Of a stretch of 64,000 bases of DNA, positions 9,544-18,000 are shown one piece after another (position 1 is the stretch's first letter; each line of letters starts with the position of its first letter). The translations under genes and the position numbers were made by a program. The stretch is from Tsuneonella troitsensis (GTDB lineage Bacteria > Pseudomonadota > Alphaproteobacteria > Sphingomonadales > Sphingomonadaceae): contig NZ_LMAU01000003.1 in NCBI RefSeq assembly GCF_001441535.1, positions 1 to 64,000 of the forward strand, read 5' to 3'. The notes below the pieces were generated by a model that made no database searches, was not told the DNA's origin, and saw nothing but the letters and a program-made list of their open reading frames with translations.

Positions 9544-10281
9544 CTATGCGGTGCGCCCGAACGGTGAGAAGTCGGTCTGGCGGTCGAACACCTCCACGCC
9601 CTCGCGGCGCTTCAGCGCCCCGACGACGGCGTAGGTGACGGGGGTCAGCAATACCTCCCACGCGGTCTTGATCGCCCATTGCGACAGCACGACCATCATC
9701 AGTTGCTCCGGCGGCCAACCGGCGATGCCATAGAAGGCCAACGGATAGAATATGAGGCTGTCGAGCCCCTGTCCGACGAAAGTAGAGCCGATCGTCCGGA
9801 GCCAAAGGTGCCGGCCTTCGGTCCAAACCTTCAACTTCGCGAGCACGAAGCTGTTGGCGAATTCGCCCACCCAGAACGCCGTCATCGACGCGAGCACGAT
9901 GCGCCAGGAATTGCCGAACACGAACTCGTAGGCTTCCTGCCCCGGCCAGCCCGCCGCGGGCGGGAGCTTCACGACCACCCAGGCCATGAATGCCATGAAG
10001 GCGAGCGCGGCGAAACCCGTCCAGATCACCCGCCGTGCGCGGGCGTAGCCGTACACCTCGGTCAGGATGTCGCCGATGATGTAGCTGATCGGAAAGAACA
10101 GCACGCCCGCACCGAACGCCCACTGCGTACCGCCGGGCAAGGTCACGTAGCTCGGCTTGGACGCACCGATGATGTTCGACAGCAGCAGGATGGCGACGAA
10201 GGCCGCCATGATGAGGTCGTAATAGCGGAAGTGCCGCGGGGCCGCGGCATTTCCTTCGATCGCGGCTACCGGTTCGCTCAT
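9544..10281 (-). CDS. yhhQ: Queuosine precursor transporter (YhhQ/DUF165 family)
   Basis: A 245-residue integral membrane protein of the vitamin-uptake-like transporter family (DUF165). Six hydrophobic segments are visible, with family signatures LLLSNIIGASK, VLFFPISYIIGDILTEVYGY near residue 60-80 and FVGQGLDSLIFYPLAFYG near residue 170. In E. coli YhhQ imports preQ0/preQ1 for queuosine tRNA modification; transport of the same substrate is inferred here. The ATG at 10281 gives full family length. It converges with the TonB receptor across a shared terminator and is otherwise a lone gene. Confidence 0.88.
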   Translation of the reverse strand: MSEPVAAIEGNAAAPRHFRYYDLIMAAFVAILLLSNIIGASKPSYVTLPGGTQWAFGAGVLFFPISYIIGDILTEVYGYARARRVIWTGFAALAFMAFMAWVVVKLPPAAGWPGQEAYEFVFGNSWRIVLASMTAFWVGEFANSFVLAKLKVWTEGRHLWLRTIGSTFVGQGLDSLIFYPLAFYGIAGWPPEQLMMVVLSQWAIKTAWEVLLTPVTYAVVGALKRREGVEVFDRQTDFSPFGRTA

Positions 10282-10339
10282 GCACGCAGGATTATCGCGA
10301 TTTGTGCGCCGCGAAAAGCACGCTATGCGCGGCCCGAGC

Positions 10340-10416
10340 GCGCCCGTAGTTCAACTGGATAGAGCACGAGCCTTCTAAGCTTGGAGTTGCAGGTTCGAGT
10401 CCTGCCGGGCGCGCCA
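10340..10416 (+). tRNA. tRNA-Arg (anticodon TCT)
   Basis: A complete 77-base cloverleaf with genome-encoded CCA. Acceptor arms GCGCCCG and CGGGCGC pair perfectly, discriminator base G. The anticodon stem CGAGC/GCTTG encloses the loop CTTCTAA, giving anticodon TCT at 10374-10376 (reads AGA). The T arm is GCAGG-TTCGAGT-CCTGC. Confidence 0.97.
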
Positions 10417-10551
10417 AGCCTTCCCCTCGCCAGAGGCGGAGGGCGAAGGCTTGGCGGGTCCATAAAGGATCGCACCCGTTCGGGGTCGAAGCCGCGTAGC
10501 GGCGGAGACGAACGCGAGCGAAGCGAGCGGACAGTCCTGCCGGGCGCGCCA
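10398..10551 (+). repeat. Direct repeat of tRNA-Arg 3' end with intervening 116 bp
   Basis: The 19-base string agtcctgccgggcgcgcca occurs at 10398-10416 (end of tRNA-Arg) and again, exactly, at 10533-10551. The 116 bases between hold an inverted repeat AAGCCTTC/GAAGGCTT and a GAGCGAAGCGAGCG motif but no gene. This geometry resembles the att sites left by tRNA-targeting integrases, but the enclosed segment is too small for an element; it may instead be a tRNA-associated repeat family or a deletion remnant. Confidence 0.7.
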
Positions 10552-10583
10552 GTCTCCCTCCCCCGGTCGGCAGGAGGGAGACT
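10551..10583 (-). terminator. Hairpin downstream of the M16 peptidase gene
   Basis: A perfect 11-bp inverted repeat, agtctccctcc (10551-10561) and ggagggagact (10573-10583), with an 11-base loop. It lies 14 bases beyond the stop of the minus-strand peptidase gene. There is no clear T-run, so it may act as an RNA 3'-end stabiliser rather than an intrinsic terminator. Confidence 0.5.
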
Positions 10584-10596
10584 GACAGATCGCCCC

Positions 10597-13497
10597 TTAC
10601 TGTCCGGGTGCCGCGCGCGGGACGCCGCGGATTTCGAGCGCAGCTGCGGGATCGAGATAGAGGCGGGCCGCAGCCTGGATGTCGGCCGGGGTGATCGCCT
10701 CCATGTTGGCAACCCGCATCCGTCGCCGCTCCAGTATCTCGGGCCGGCTCTGTGCGTCAACCACGACACTGGTCCATCCCGCGTTCTCACGCGATTGCCG
10801 CTCCCACCGTTCGAGCACCGGCTGTCGGGCGCGCAGCACTTCGTCGGCTGTCGGCGGTGCGCTGCGCAGGTCACTGGCGATGCGCTTCACGGCCTGTGCG
10901 ACGGTATCCATGGACGCGGGCTCGACCGGGGCGAACGCAGCGAGGAAACCGTAGTCCTCGAACGTCAGCGACGCGCTGGACAAGGCCTGCGGGGTGTACG
11001 AAGCGCCCAGCTCCTCGCGCAGCACGTCGGTCAGGCGAAGCTGCAGCACTGCTGCCAGCATATCCCGTTCGAGCATCGACTTCTGGTCCATGCCGTCATC
11101 GCCTTGCCAGGCCAGCGCGATGAGTCCCTGGTCTGCAGCACCGTCATGAGCGACCGTCTGGATCGCCCGATCTGTCGGGAAACGCAGGGGACGTACATCC
11201 TGGCCGACCGATCCGGCAGGCTGGCGCGTAGGAAGGGCACCGAGGGTGGCGGCGACCGCATCGATCATCGCCTGCTCATCGATATCGCCGACGATCGCGA
11301 TCTCGATCCGGCCATTGGCGATCTGCGGCCCGATTGCTGCGCGAACATCGTCGAGGGTGATGGCGGTCAGCGCGGTTGGATCGCCAAGGCCCACGCGGCT
11401 GTCGCCGCCCGCCAGTACATTCGGCAGGGCGGACATGAACCGCTGGGTCGGATTGCCAGAGATGTTCTTGGCGACGACCGGTGCAAGTCCGGCCCATTGC
11501 GATGCGGTGGAGGCCCGCCAGGCAGGATCGGAAATCTGCGCTGCGATCAGCTTGAGCTGCAGCGCGATATCCTCGCGCGTGGTCGCACCCGTGGACACCA
11601 GTGCATCCGTTTCCGCGGTAAGGCCGGTCGCCACCTTTCGTCCCGCGACGATGCGGCGCAGCTCGTCGGGATCGTGCTGACCCAATCCGTCGATCTGGGT
11701 CATGATCGCCACCGCGGTATCGAGCCCCGGCTTGCCCGGCGCGAAGGTGCGCGTTCCGCTGCCGATCTCGGCGCGCCAGAGAACCTGGCCGGGCACGAAA
11801 TCGGTTTTCTTGAGGTTGAGCGCCACCCCGTTTGCGAACCGGACCGTGCGGATCCCCAGATCGGCAACGGTCGCATCGGACGCGACTGTTCCAGGTGTTC
11901 CGAACGAGTCATAGGCGAAAGCCTTGCTGGCCTGTTCGACCGGAGCCGTAACGGCCACCTTCGCGCTTTCCGCCAGCGCTGCTGCGATCTCCTCGTTTCC
12001 GCCGGGGACTGCGGCCTTGGTCGAAATATGGACCAGGGTCGGACCGCCGTCCCAGGCAGACTTGAATGCGCTGCTGACCGCTGCGGCATCGATAGACGGC
12101 TCGATCGCTTGGAACAGGGCAAGCGCGGCTTCGGGTGCGACCGGTACTTCGTCTGCCAGCGACGCAGATGCCAGCCTGTCGGCGATTGCGGCGTTGGTGC
12201 GACCATTCGCCTGCTCGACCGCGTTGGTCAGGTTGGCTCGGATGTTGGCGGTCAGCTCCGTGATTTCCGAAGCGGTGAAACCGAACTCGCGCGCCTGCCG
12301 CAACTGCTGCTCGCCCAGAACTGTGGCGGCCTGCCACTGGCCGTCCTTCGCAACGACGAGGACGCTCGATGTGTCGACGCTGCGACCGACTTCCTGCGCC
12401 AGGGCCTGACCGCCGATGATCGGGCTGCCTTCCTGCTGGGCGAGCGAGTTGAGACGATTGGAGAGCGCCTGGTTGGCGATGGCCTTGAGGTAATCGCGGC
12501 GCGTTTCCTCGACCGTGTTGGCCGCGGGCACGAAGGGCGTGACGCGGTCGAACTGGATCAGCTCGGCAGTGGACGGATCGGAGAACGTGGCGATCCGGGG
12601 CTGGCCGGGGATCGTGACGTCCGGCAGATAGTTCGCGCGCGCTTCGCCGGTCGGCTTCCAGTCGGAAAAACGGTTGCGGATTTCCGCTTCCATCGCATCG
12701 ACGTCGACATCGCCGACGATGACGAGCGTCGCTCTGTCGGGGCGATAATAGCCTTCGTAAAACGCGCGCAGACTTTCCGGCGTAATCGCCCGGATGCTGT
12801 CCGGATCGCCGACGAGGCCGGGGCCGAAGCGCGATTCCGGAACGCCCTCCTCGAGAACATCGAGCGCGCGGCGCAGCGGCGGGGTGTTGCGCTGGTTGTA
12901 TTCGGAAACGAGAATGCCGCGTTCACGCTCGACCGCCTCCGGGCTGATCGTCAGCTCGGAGGCGATTTCGCGCATGAAGGTCAGCGCGGCATCGACGATT
13001 TCGGGCTGAACCTTGGGCAGATCGAGCTTGTAGCTGGTGTAGTCGACATCCGTCACCGCGTTGGTATCCGCGCCGAATGCCAGGCCGAGACGCTCCAGCC
13101 GCTTGACCAGCTCGCCTTCGGGAATGTTCTTGGAACCGTTGAAGGCCATGTGTTCGACGAAGTGCGCGGCATTGATTTCGCCTTCGCCTTCCTCGCGCTT
13201 GCCGACTTCGATCGCGAAGCGGACCGAAGCCGTTCCCTTGGGATTTTCGTGGCGCTGGATCGCATACCGCATTCCGTTGGGCAGGGTCCCGAACCGGACT
13301 GCGGGATCGGCCGGAAGGTCGGTACTGGCGATCTGCCATGCGGGTATGCCCGTTGAGGTGGCTTGCGCGGGCGCCTGTTGTGCTGCGACTGGGAGCGCAA
13401 GCAGGGAGCCGCCGGCAGTGACTATAGCAAGCGTCGACGCGCGGAAGGCCAGTGTCGCCAGACTGAAGCGGCGTAGCTGCTGGGTGGTGCGGCGCAT
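10597..13497 (-). CDS. Periplasmic M16 family zinc metallopeptidase
   Basis: A 966-residue exported peptidase of the M16 (insulinase/pitrilysin) family. The inverted zinc motif HxxEH appears as HFVEH at about residues 112-116, with the distal glutamate expected about 75 residues on. A second, inactive M16 half occupies the C-terminal part, making the two-domain clamshell expected for this length. The N-terminus RRFSLATLAFRAST...GGSLLALPVAAQ is a twin-arginine-like or Sec signal region. The frame extends upstream, but the ATG at 13497 is preceded by a GAGGGGAC ribosome site. Such enzymes degrade peptides in the periplasm; the substrate is unknown. Monocistronic. Confidence 0.9.
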   Translation of the reverse strand: MRRTTQQLRRFSLATLAFRASTLAIVTAGGSLLALPVAAQQAPAQATSTGIPAWQIASTDLPADPAVRFGTLPNGMRYAIQRHENPKGTASVRFAIEVGKREEGEGEINAAHFVEHMAFNGSKNIPEGELVKRLERLGLAFGADTNAVTDVDYTSYKLDLPKVQPEIVDAALTFMREIASELTISPEAVERERGILVSEYNQRNTPPLRRALDVLEEGVPESRFGPGLVGDPDSIRAITPESLRAFYEGYYRPDRATLVIVGDVDVDAMEAEIRNRFSDWKPTGEARANYLPDVTIPGQPRIATFSDPSTAELIQFDRVTPFVPAANTVEETRRDYLKAIANQALSNRLNSLAQQEGSPIIGGQALAQEVGRSVDTSSVLVVAKDGQWQAATVLGEQQLRQAREFGFTASEITELTANIRANLTNAVEQANGRTNAAIADRLASASLADEVPVAPEAALALFQAIEPSIDAAAVSSAFKSAWDGGPTLVHISTKAAVPGGNEEIAAALAESAKVAVTAPVEQASKAFAYDSFGTPGTVASDATVADLGIRTVRFANGVALNLKKTDFVPGQVLWRAEIGSGTRTFAPGKPGLDTAVAIMTQIDGLGQHDPDELRRIVAGRKVATGLTAETDALVSTGATTREDIALQLKLIAAQISDPAWRASTASQWAGLAPVVAKNISGNPTQRFMSALPNVLAGGDSRVGLGDPTALTAITLDDVRAAIGPQIANGRIEIAIVGDIDEQAMIDAVAATLGALPTRQPAGSVGQDVRPLRFPTDRAIQTVAHDGAADQGLIALAWQGDDGMDQKSMLERDMLAAVLQLRLTDVLREELGASYTPQALSSASLTFEDYGFLAAFAPVEPASMDTVAQAVKRIASDLRSAPPTADEVLRARQPVLERWERQSRENAGWTSVVVDAQSRPEILERRRMRVANMEAITPADIQAAARLYLDPAAALEIRGVPRAAPGQ

Positions 13498-13626
13498 TAT
13501 GACTAGTCCCCTCAGTCGATTTGGTGTGGCCCCAAGGGTAGCGGCTGGTCCCATAGGGTCAAGGAAGCGGTTGGTTTTCGGCGGCTTAGCAGTCCGATGT
13601 GACGGATCGAGGGCTATCGGCCGGGC

Positions 13627-14397
13627 TCAGGCCCGCGCAGCGGTGCTCAGGGGCTCGCCCGGTACGGGGTAGCCGGCATCGTCGCGGATCATCAGCCATC
13701 GTTCTCCGTCGCGATCCTCCATCCACGGCGTGATGGTCTTCACCGGTATGGCCTCTGCCTGCGCGCGGGCTTCGGCGAATGAAGCGAATTCGGCGAGGCG
13801 TTCGAGGTTGCGGCGGGTGGGGAAGATCAACCCCAGTTCCCCTCGCTCGGCCGCGGCCAGCGCATCGCTCGCTGTTGTCCAGAACAGGTGGGTCGTTTCG
13901 GTCTCGTCGATTTCGAGTTCGACCGCCCCTGTCCCGAGGTCGGCCAGGTAGAAGCGTGTGTCGAAAATGCGCGGGATGCGCTCGTTCTTCGGGTGCCACC
14001 GCGCGAACGGAACGACGCTGTCGAGGTCGAGCGTCCAGCCCATCGCGGCCAGCACCGGTGCAAGAGCTCCTTCGGCGAGCAACAGCTCTCGTGCGCGCCG
14101 TACGTCCTCCACCGTAGGCTGTTGGGAGATCCCGATGGCGAGGCCGGTTTCCTCAAGGGCCTCTCGGACCGCGGCGATCCGGTGCGCCACCTCGTCCCGG
14201 TCCCCCGGCAGGCTCGCGGCGAGATCTCGGTCCGCCTGATCCACCCGGCCTCCCGGGAAGACGGCCATTCCACCCGCAAACGTCATGGCCTGGTGACGGA
14301 TCGTCATGAGGATTTCAGGCGGTCCGCCGCTACGAGAATTGCGAAAAACGACGACGGTGGCTGCGGGAATTGTGGGGCGATCTTCGCTGTCGGTCAT
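13627..14397 (-). CDS. Nudix hydrolase (NUDT7/8/19-like)
   Basis: A 256-residue Nudix hydrolase. The Nudix box is split by an insertion: FPGGRVDQADRD lies about 25 residues before REALEETGL, an arrangement found in the NUDT19/NUDT7-type coenzyme-A-diphosphatase-like group rather than in MutT. The conserved metal-binding glutamates of REALEETG are present. Members of this group cleave nucleoside diphosphate derivatives such as CoA or acyl-CoA; that substrate is inferred. The ATG at 14397 gives an N-terminus that runs directly into the first beta strand (PAATVVVFRN). It lies alone on the minus strand. Confidence 0.85.
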   Translation of the reverse strand: MTDSEDRPTIPAATVVVFRNSRSGGPPEILMTIRHQAMTFAGGMAVFPGGRVDQADRDLAASLPGDRDEVAHRIAAVREALEETGLAIGISQQPTVEDVRRARELLLAEGALAPVLAAMGWTLDLDSVVPFARWHPKNERIPRIFDTRFYLADLGTGAVELEIDETETTHLFWTTASDALAAAERGELGLIFPTRRNLERLAEFASFAEARAQAEAIPVKTITPWMEDRDGERWLMIRDDAGYPVPGEPLSTAARA

Positions 14398-14638
14398 TGC
14401 GCGAGTGTGCCGTGCGATCGGTTTCGTGCCAATACCGATTATCGAGCCAGAACCTGTCGGAAAACCTTACACCGCGTCTCTCTCGTTTAATGGCCTTAAC
14501 CATCACGACGCCCGGTTTCCGGTCATTTCGCACAGTTGGCACGGACCGTGCACAGTAACCGATACCCAAACGGTCTTCCCAACGAGGCGGGACCACCGGT
14601 CTCCCGGTCCTGCCTCCCCGAACACCCGAACCCATACG
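14398..14638. other. Non-coding gap between nudix and grxD genes
   Basis: About 240 bases with no credible gene on either strand. It should contain the promoter of the minus-strand Nudix gene. On the plus strand TGGCAC-N5-GTGCA at 14537-14552 resembles a sigma-54 -24/-12 element with one mismatch, about 90 bases before the hairpin at 14644-14670; see the findings. Confidence 0.4.
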
Positions 14639-14670
14639 AAAAACCCGTCCGGCCTACCCAGCCGGACGGG
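14639..14670 (-). terminator. Rho-independent terminator of grxD
   Basis: Perfect 10-bp stem cccgtccggc / gccggacggg with loop ctaccca, followed on the minus strand by five T residues (AAAAA at 14639-14643). On the plus strand the tail is attttcattt, so it could also act in that direction. Confidence 0.8.
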
Positions 14671-14697
14671 ATTTTCATTTCGCGACAGTTGGAGCCG

Positions 14698-15030
14698 TCA
14701 GCTGGCGGTGGTCGGAACGCCCTGGTCGCTGAACAGCGTTTGCAGTTCCCCGGCCTCGAACATCTCCATCATGATGTCGCTGCCGCCCACGAACTCGCCC
14801 TTGACGTAAAGCTGGGGGATCGTCGGCCAGTCGCTGAACGACTTAATGCCCTGGCGGATTTCCATGTCCTGCAGCACGTCGACGCTCTCATACGTGACGC
14901 CGCAGTGATCGAGGATCGACACCGCGCGGTTGGAAAACCCGCATTGGGGGAAGAGCGGAGTGCCCTTCATGAAAAGCACGACATCGTTCTTTTCGACGAT
15001 GTCGGCGAGGCGCTGATTGACGTCGGACAT
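14698..15030 (-). CDS. grxD: Monothiol glutaredoxin, Grx4 family
   Basis: A 110-residue monothiol glutaredoxin. The active site CGFS is present (FPQCGFSNRAV, about residues 29-32), as are WPTIPQLYVKGEFVGGSDI and the GSH-binding TIP segment. Proteins of this family bind a bridging [2Fe-2S] cluster and work with BolA in iron-sulfur trafficking; bolA is the next gene upstream on the same strand, 38 bases away, supporting that role. Ends before a clear terminator. Confidence 0.95.
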   Translation of the reverse strand: MSDVNQRLADIVEKNDVVLFMKGTPLFPQCGFSNRAVSILDHCGVTYESVDVLQDMEIRQGIKSFSDWPTIPQLYVKGEFVGGSDIMMEMFEAGELQTLFSDQGVPTTAS

Positions 15031-15068
15031 GGCCGCAACCTTGCTGTGGATAGGGGTGGAATGGAGAT

Positions 15069-15302
15069 TCAGTTGGGGAGGGCGGTGGTCAGTTGCAAGG
15101 CGTGCAGTTCGCCGCCCATCCGGCCGCCGAGCGCATCGTACACCAGTTTGTGCTGCTTCACGCGCGGTATTCCGGCGAACGAAGCGCTCACCACATGCGC
15201 GGCGTAGTGGTCGCCGTCGCCCGCAAGATCGCGGATCTCGACCTGGGCATCGGGAATTGCGGCGCGGATCAGCGCCTCGATGTCCGCCGCCTGCATGGGC
15301 AC
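15069..15302 (-). CDS. bolA: BolA family protein
   Basis: A 77-residue BolA-fold protein, with the family's DGDHYAAHVVSASFAG and RVKQHKLVYDALGGRMGGELHALQL segments; the RV-K-H-K-V-Y helix-turn-helix-like motif and the conserved histidines that ligate clusters shared with monothiol glutaredoxins are visible. Two in-frame ATGs (15302 and 15296) are possible starts. It lies between grxD and the DUF1476 gene on the same strand, with 4 bases to the latter, so the three are probably co-transcribed. Likely role: regulator or cluster partner of the adjacent Grx4 protein. Confidence 0.93.
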   Translation of the reverse strand: MPMQAADIEALIRAAIPDAQVEIRDLAGDGDHYAAHVVSASFAGIPRVKQHKLVYDALGGRMGGELHALQLTTALPN

Positions 15303-15306
15303 GCTA

Positions 15307-15630
15307 TCAGCCCTCGCTCATGAACTGGCGACGTGCTTCGACCGACTTTTCATCGAGCGCGGCGCGCACTTCGGCCTCGTCGATATCGCATCCGGCGCTT
15401 GTGAGATCGCCGAGCACCTTGCGGATCACGTCCTCGTCGCCCGCTTCCTCGAAATCGGCTTGGACCACCGCCTTGGCATAGGCGTCGGTCTCTTCCGGCG
15501 TCAGCCCCATCTTTTCGGCCGCCCAGTGGCCGAGCAGACGGTTCCGGCGTGCCGCGACGCGGAAGGCCGTCTGCTCATCCATGGCGAACTTGGCTTCCTC
15601 GGCGCGTTCGCGATCCCTGAAATCGGTCAT
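15307..15630 (-). CDS. DUF1476 / F1Fo-ATPase inhibitor zeta subunit
   Basis: A 107-residue alpha-helical protein typical of alphaproteobacteria (DUF1476), starting MTDFRDRERAEEAKFAMDEQ. In Paracoccus denitrificans this family is the zeta inhibitor, whose N-terminal helix blocks reverse rotation of the F1 ATPase. The ATG at 15630 is preferred to the upstream ATG at 15645 because a GAGAGGA ribosome site lies just ahead of it. Co-directional with bolA and grxD. Confidence 0.88.
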   Translation of the reverse strand: MTDFRDRERAEEAKFAMDEQTAFRVAARRNRLLGHWAAEKMGLTPEETDAYAKAVVQADFEEAGDEDVIRKVLGDLTSAGCDIDEAEVRAALDEKSVEARRQFMSEG

Positions 15631-15687
15631 ATGGTCCTCTCGCAATATGGGAGGCGCAGATAGGCCTTCCTCAGCAGCGCGGCAAGC

Positions 15688-16686
15688 TTAGTCCATGGTG
15701 ACGACGAGCTTGCCCACCGCCTCGCGCGCCTCGAGCTTGGCGATCGCCTCGCCGCCGCGCTCCAACGGGAAGGTCTCGGAAATGAGCGGATCGATCTTGC
15801 CCGCCTTCATCAGCGCGAACAGTTCGTCGGCCTGGGCACGGAATTTCTCCGGCTCGCGCGCGGTGAAGGCGCCCCAGAACACGCCGCAGATGTCGCAACT
15901 CTTCAGCAGCGTCAGGTTGAGCGGCATCTTGGGAATGCCCGCCGGGAAGCCGACCACCAGGAAGCGTCCTTCCCACGCGATCGCGCGCAGCGCCGGCTCG
16001 GAATACTGGCCCCCGACGATATCGTAGACGATATTGGCGCCTTCCGGGCCGCAGGCGGACTTGAACCGGTTTGCCAGATCCTTCGATGCGTCCTTGTCCA
16101 TCGCGTCGCGCGGATAGATCACGACATCGTCGGCACCCGCCTTGCGCGCGACTTCGCCCTTGGCCTCGCTCGAGACGGCGGCGATGACCTTCGCCCCGAA
16201 CGCCTTGCCCAGTTCCACAGCGGACAGGCCGACACCGCCCGCCGCGCCGAGCACCAGCATCACGTCGCCGGGCTTGATGTGCCCGCGATCCTTGAGGCCG
16301 TGGATCGTCGTGCCGTAGGTCATCATCAGGGAGGCGGCCTTTTCGAAGGGCACGCCGTCGGGCACCTTGAACAACCGGCCCTCGGCCACGCAGACCTTTT
16401 CGGCCAGACCGCCGTTCCCGATGCCCGCGAGAACGCGGTCGCCGACCGCCCAGCCTTCCACGCCTTCACCGACCGCCTCGATCGTGCCGGCGATTTCGCC
16501 ACCGGGCGAAAAGGGCCGCTCGGGCTTGAACTGGTACAGGTCGCGCACGATCAGTCCGTCGGGATAGTTGATCGCGCAGGCCTTCACGTCGACCAGCACC
16601 TGGCCCTTGCCCGGCGAGGGCACGTCGATCTCGTCGAGCGTCAGCGTCTCCGGGCCTCCGACGGCGTGCGAGCGTAGGGCTTTCAT
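15688..16686 (-). CDS. NADPH:quinone oxidoreductase family protein
   Basis: A 332-residue medium-chain dehydrogenase/reductase of the quinone oxidoreductase (QOR) group. The GroES-like N-domain begins [20 protein letters not shown] and the Rossmann domain carries [19 protein letters not shown] at about residues 147-165. Zinc ligands of classical alcohol dehydrogenases are absent, as usual for QOR. Such enzymes reduce quinones or other enones with NADPH. The ATG overlaps the leuD stop by four bases (ATGA), placing it at the end of the leu operon; a metabolic link to leucine synthesis is not established. Confidence 0.9.
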   Translation of the reverse strand: MKALRSHAVGGPETLTLDEIDVPSPGKGQVLVDVKACAINYPDGLIVRDLYQFKPERPFSPGGEIAGTIEAVGEGVEGWAVGDRVLAGIGNGGLAEKVCVAEGRLFKVPDGVPFEKAASLMMTYGTTIHGLKDRGHIKPGDVMLVLGAAGGVGLSAVELGKAFGAKVIAAVSSEAKGEVARKAGADDVVIYPRDAMDKDASKDLANRFKSACGPEGANIVYDIVGGQYSEPALRAIAWEGRFLVVGFPAGIPKMPLNLTLLKSCDICGVFWGAFTAREPEKFRAQADELFALMKAGKIDPLISETFPLERGGEAIAKLEAREAVGKLVVTMD

Positions 16687-17285
16687 GCAGCTTTCTCCGT
16701 TCCTGTGACCAGCCAGGGCATCTCGCGCGCCTGACGGGCTTCGTAGTGTCCGATCGCCGCATCGCGGGCCATCGTCAGGCCAACCTCGTCGAGACCCTCC
16801 AGCAGGCAGTGCTTGCGGAAAGGGTCGATATCGAATGCGAAGCGATCCTGAAAAGGTGTGGTCACGGTCTGCGATTCAAGATCGATCGAGACCGGATGAT
16901 CCCGCGCGACTTCAAGCAGTCGGTCGACCTGCTCCTGCGGCAATTCGACTGTGAGGACGCCGTTCTTGAACGCGTTGCTGGCAAAGATGTCCGAAAAGCT
17001 GGGCGCGACGACTGCCCGGACGCCCATGTCGAGCAGCGCCCACGCCGCATGTTCGCGGCTCGATCCGCAGCCGAAGTTGTCGCCCGCGATCAGGATCGGC
17101 GCGCCGGCAAAATCCGGATCGTCGAACACGTTGCCGGGCTGGGTACGCACCGTTTCGAATGCGCCTCGGCCCAGGCCCTCGCGGGTGATCGTCTTGAGCC
17201 AGTGCGCGGGGATAATGACGTCGGTATCGACGTTCTTGGCGCCATACGGGATCGCCCGGCCCTCGACCTCGCGAAGAGGTTCCAT
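16683..17285 (-). CDS. leuD: 3-isopropylmalate dehydratase small subunit
   Basis: A 200-residue LeuD swivel-domain protein. Motifs: [17 protein letters not shown] near residue 17, [17 protein letters not shown] near residue 68, and [12 protein letters not shown]. It pairs with LeuC to isomerise 2-isopropylmalate to 3-isopropylmalate in leucine biosynthesis. The ATG at 17285 is chosen from a longer open frame because the protein then starts at the family N-terminus and a GGAGAGCC ribosome site precedes it. leuC lies about 1.1 kb upstream in the same orientation, with three other genes between. Confidence 0.95.
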   Translation of the reverse strand: MEPLREVEGRAIPYGAKNVDTDVIIPAHWLKTITREGLGRGAFETVRTQPGNVFDDPDFAGAPILIAGDNFGCGSSREHAAWALLDMGVRAVVAPSFSDIFASNAFKNGVLTVELPQEQVDRLLEVARDHPVSIDLESQTVTTPFQDRFAFDIDPFRKHCLLEGLDEVGLTMARDAAIGHYEARQAREMPWLVTGTEKAA

Positions 17286-17313
17286 CACTGGCTCTCCTTC
17301 GGAAATGCCGCTG

Positions 17314-17472
17314 TCAATCGGTCTCGGGCGGCTCGCCGGAAGGTGCCTGCGGCGGCTTGGCGGCCTTTTTTTCGTCCTTGCGCTTGTTCGCGTAGAGAAG
17401 TGCGGCGGCGACTGCGGCGGAGCCGATCGCGGCGCCGGCAGCAAGGGCCTTTCCGGTAAGTTTCTTCGTCAT
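17314..17472 (-). CDS. Small membrane protein, 52 residues
   Basis: A short frame not long enough to be caught by usual cut-offs: [20 protein letters not shown] at the start, one hydrophobic Ala/Gly-rich helix (about residues 9-28), then a basic stretch ([12 protein letters not shown]) and a Pro/Glu tail. The positive charges after the helix suggest a single-span inner-membrane peptide with a cytoplasmic C-terminus. It sits 28 bases ahead of leuD in the same direction and is therefore probably in the leu operon. No family recognised. Confidence 0.6.
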   Translation of the reverse strand: MTKKLTGKALAAGAAIGSAAVAAALLYANKRKDEKKAAKPPQAPSGEPPETD

Positions 17473-17514
17473 GGCCCATCCATGCTGCGCGGCGCGGAGC
17501 CGCGCAAGGGGGCA

Positions 17515-18000
17515 TCACAGGAAATCGCCTAGTCGCGCCCAAAGTCGCTCTTTCTGCGCGAGAGGCATCGCTGCGTAGGCGGGCGAGGAAGACGGAAGAT
17601 CGATCAGCGCAAGAGGACATTCCAATAGCTGGGCGCGTCCGATCGCACCCGCCTTGCGACCATTGAAAGCGACCGCACGCAGATCGGGCAGTTTCTCGAT
17701 CAGTTCGGCCAACGGGGTGTGTTCGGCCTGCTGGATCGCCGCATCCAGACTGCCCTCGCGCCATGCCGACTCGACCGTGTCCCAAAGCGCTATCCGCCGC
17801 GCCTGCAGGACTGCAAGGCGATCTTCGTATTCCAGCGGTGTCAGATCGATGCCGACCGCGTGGCCCACGAGAGGCCAGAAGAGGTTCCGGGGATGGGCAT
17901 AATATTGGCGGGCCGCTAGCGATGCCTCGCCGGGCAGGCTGCCGAGAATCAGGACCCGCGCATCGGGTGCGGCAACCGGAGCGAAGGATGCCCGCCTCAA
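17515..18000 (-). CDS. DNA-deoxyinosine glycosylase (UDG superfamily, family 6-like)
   Basis: A 161-residue protein of the uracil-DNA glycosylase fold. The N-terminal motif LILGSLPGEASLAARQYYAHPRNLFW region (residues about 17-42) matches hypoxanthine-DNA glycosylases, where G-S-x-P-G-x-x-S and the YY-x-HPxNxFW segment line the base pocket; the C-terminal LIDLPSSSPAYA corresponds to the intercalation loop. It would excise hypoxanthine or uracil from deaminated DNA. The stop overlaps the GFA-protein gene's coding end by four bases and the gene lies inside the leuC-leuD operon. Confidence 0.82.
   Translation of the reverse strand: MRRASFAPVAAPDARVLILGSLPGEASLAARQYYAHPRNLFWPLVGHAVGIDLTPLEYEDRLAVLQARRIALWDTVESAWREGSLDAAIQQAEHTPLAELIEKLPDLRAVAFNGRKAGAIGRAQLLECPLALIDLPSSSPAYAAMPLAQKERLWARLGDFL

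Noticed and set aside
10533-10551. A second tRNA gene suggested by a copy of the tRNA-Arg 3' end
   Set aside because: Only 19 bases of the 3' end are present; there is no D arm, anticodon arm or 5' acceptor strand.
10381-13356. A 991-codon open frame on the plus strand opposite the M16 peptidase gene
   Set aside because: It mirrors the peptidase codon by codon, is extremely rich in Arg/Asp/Gly, has no domain, and begins inside tRNA-Arg. It is a shadow caused by high GC at third positions.
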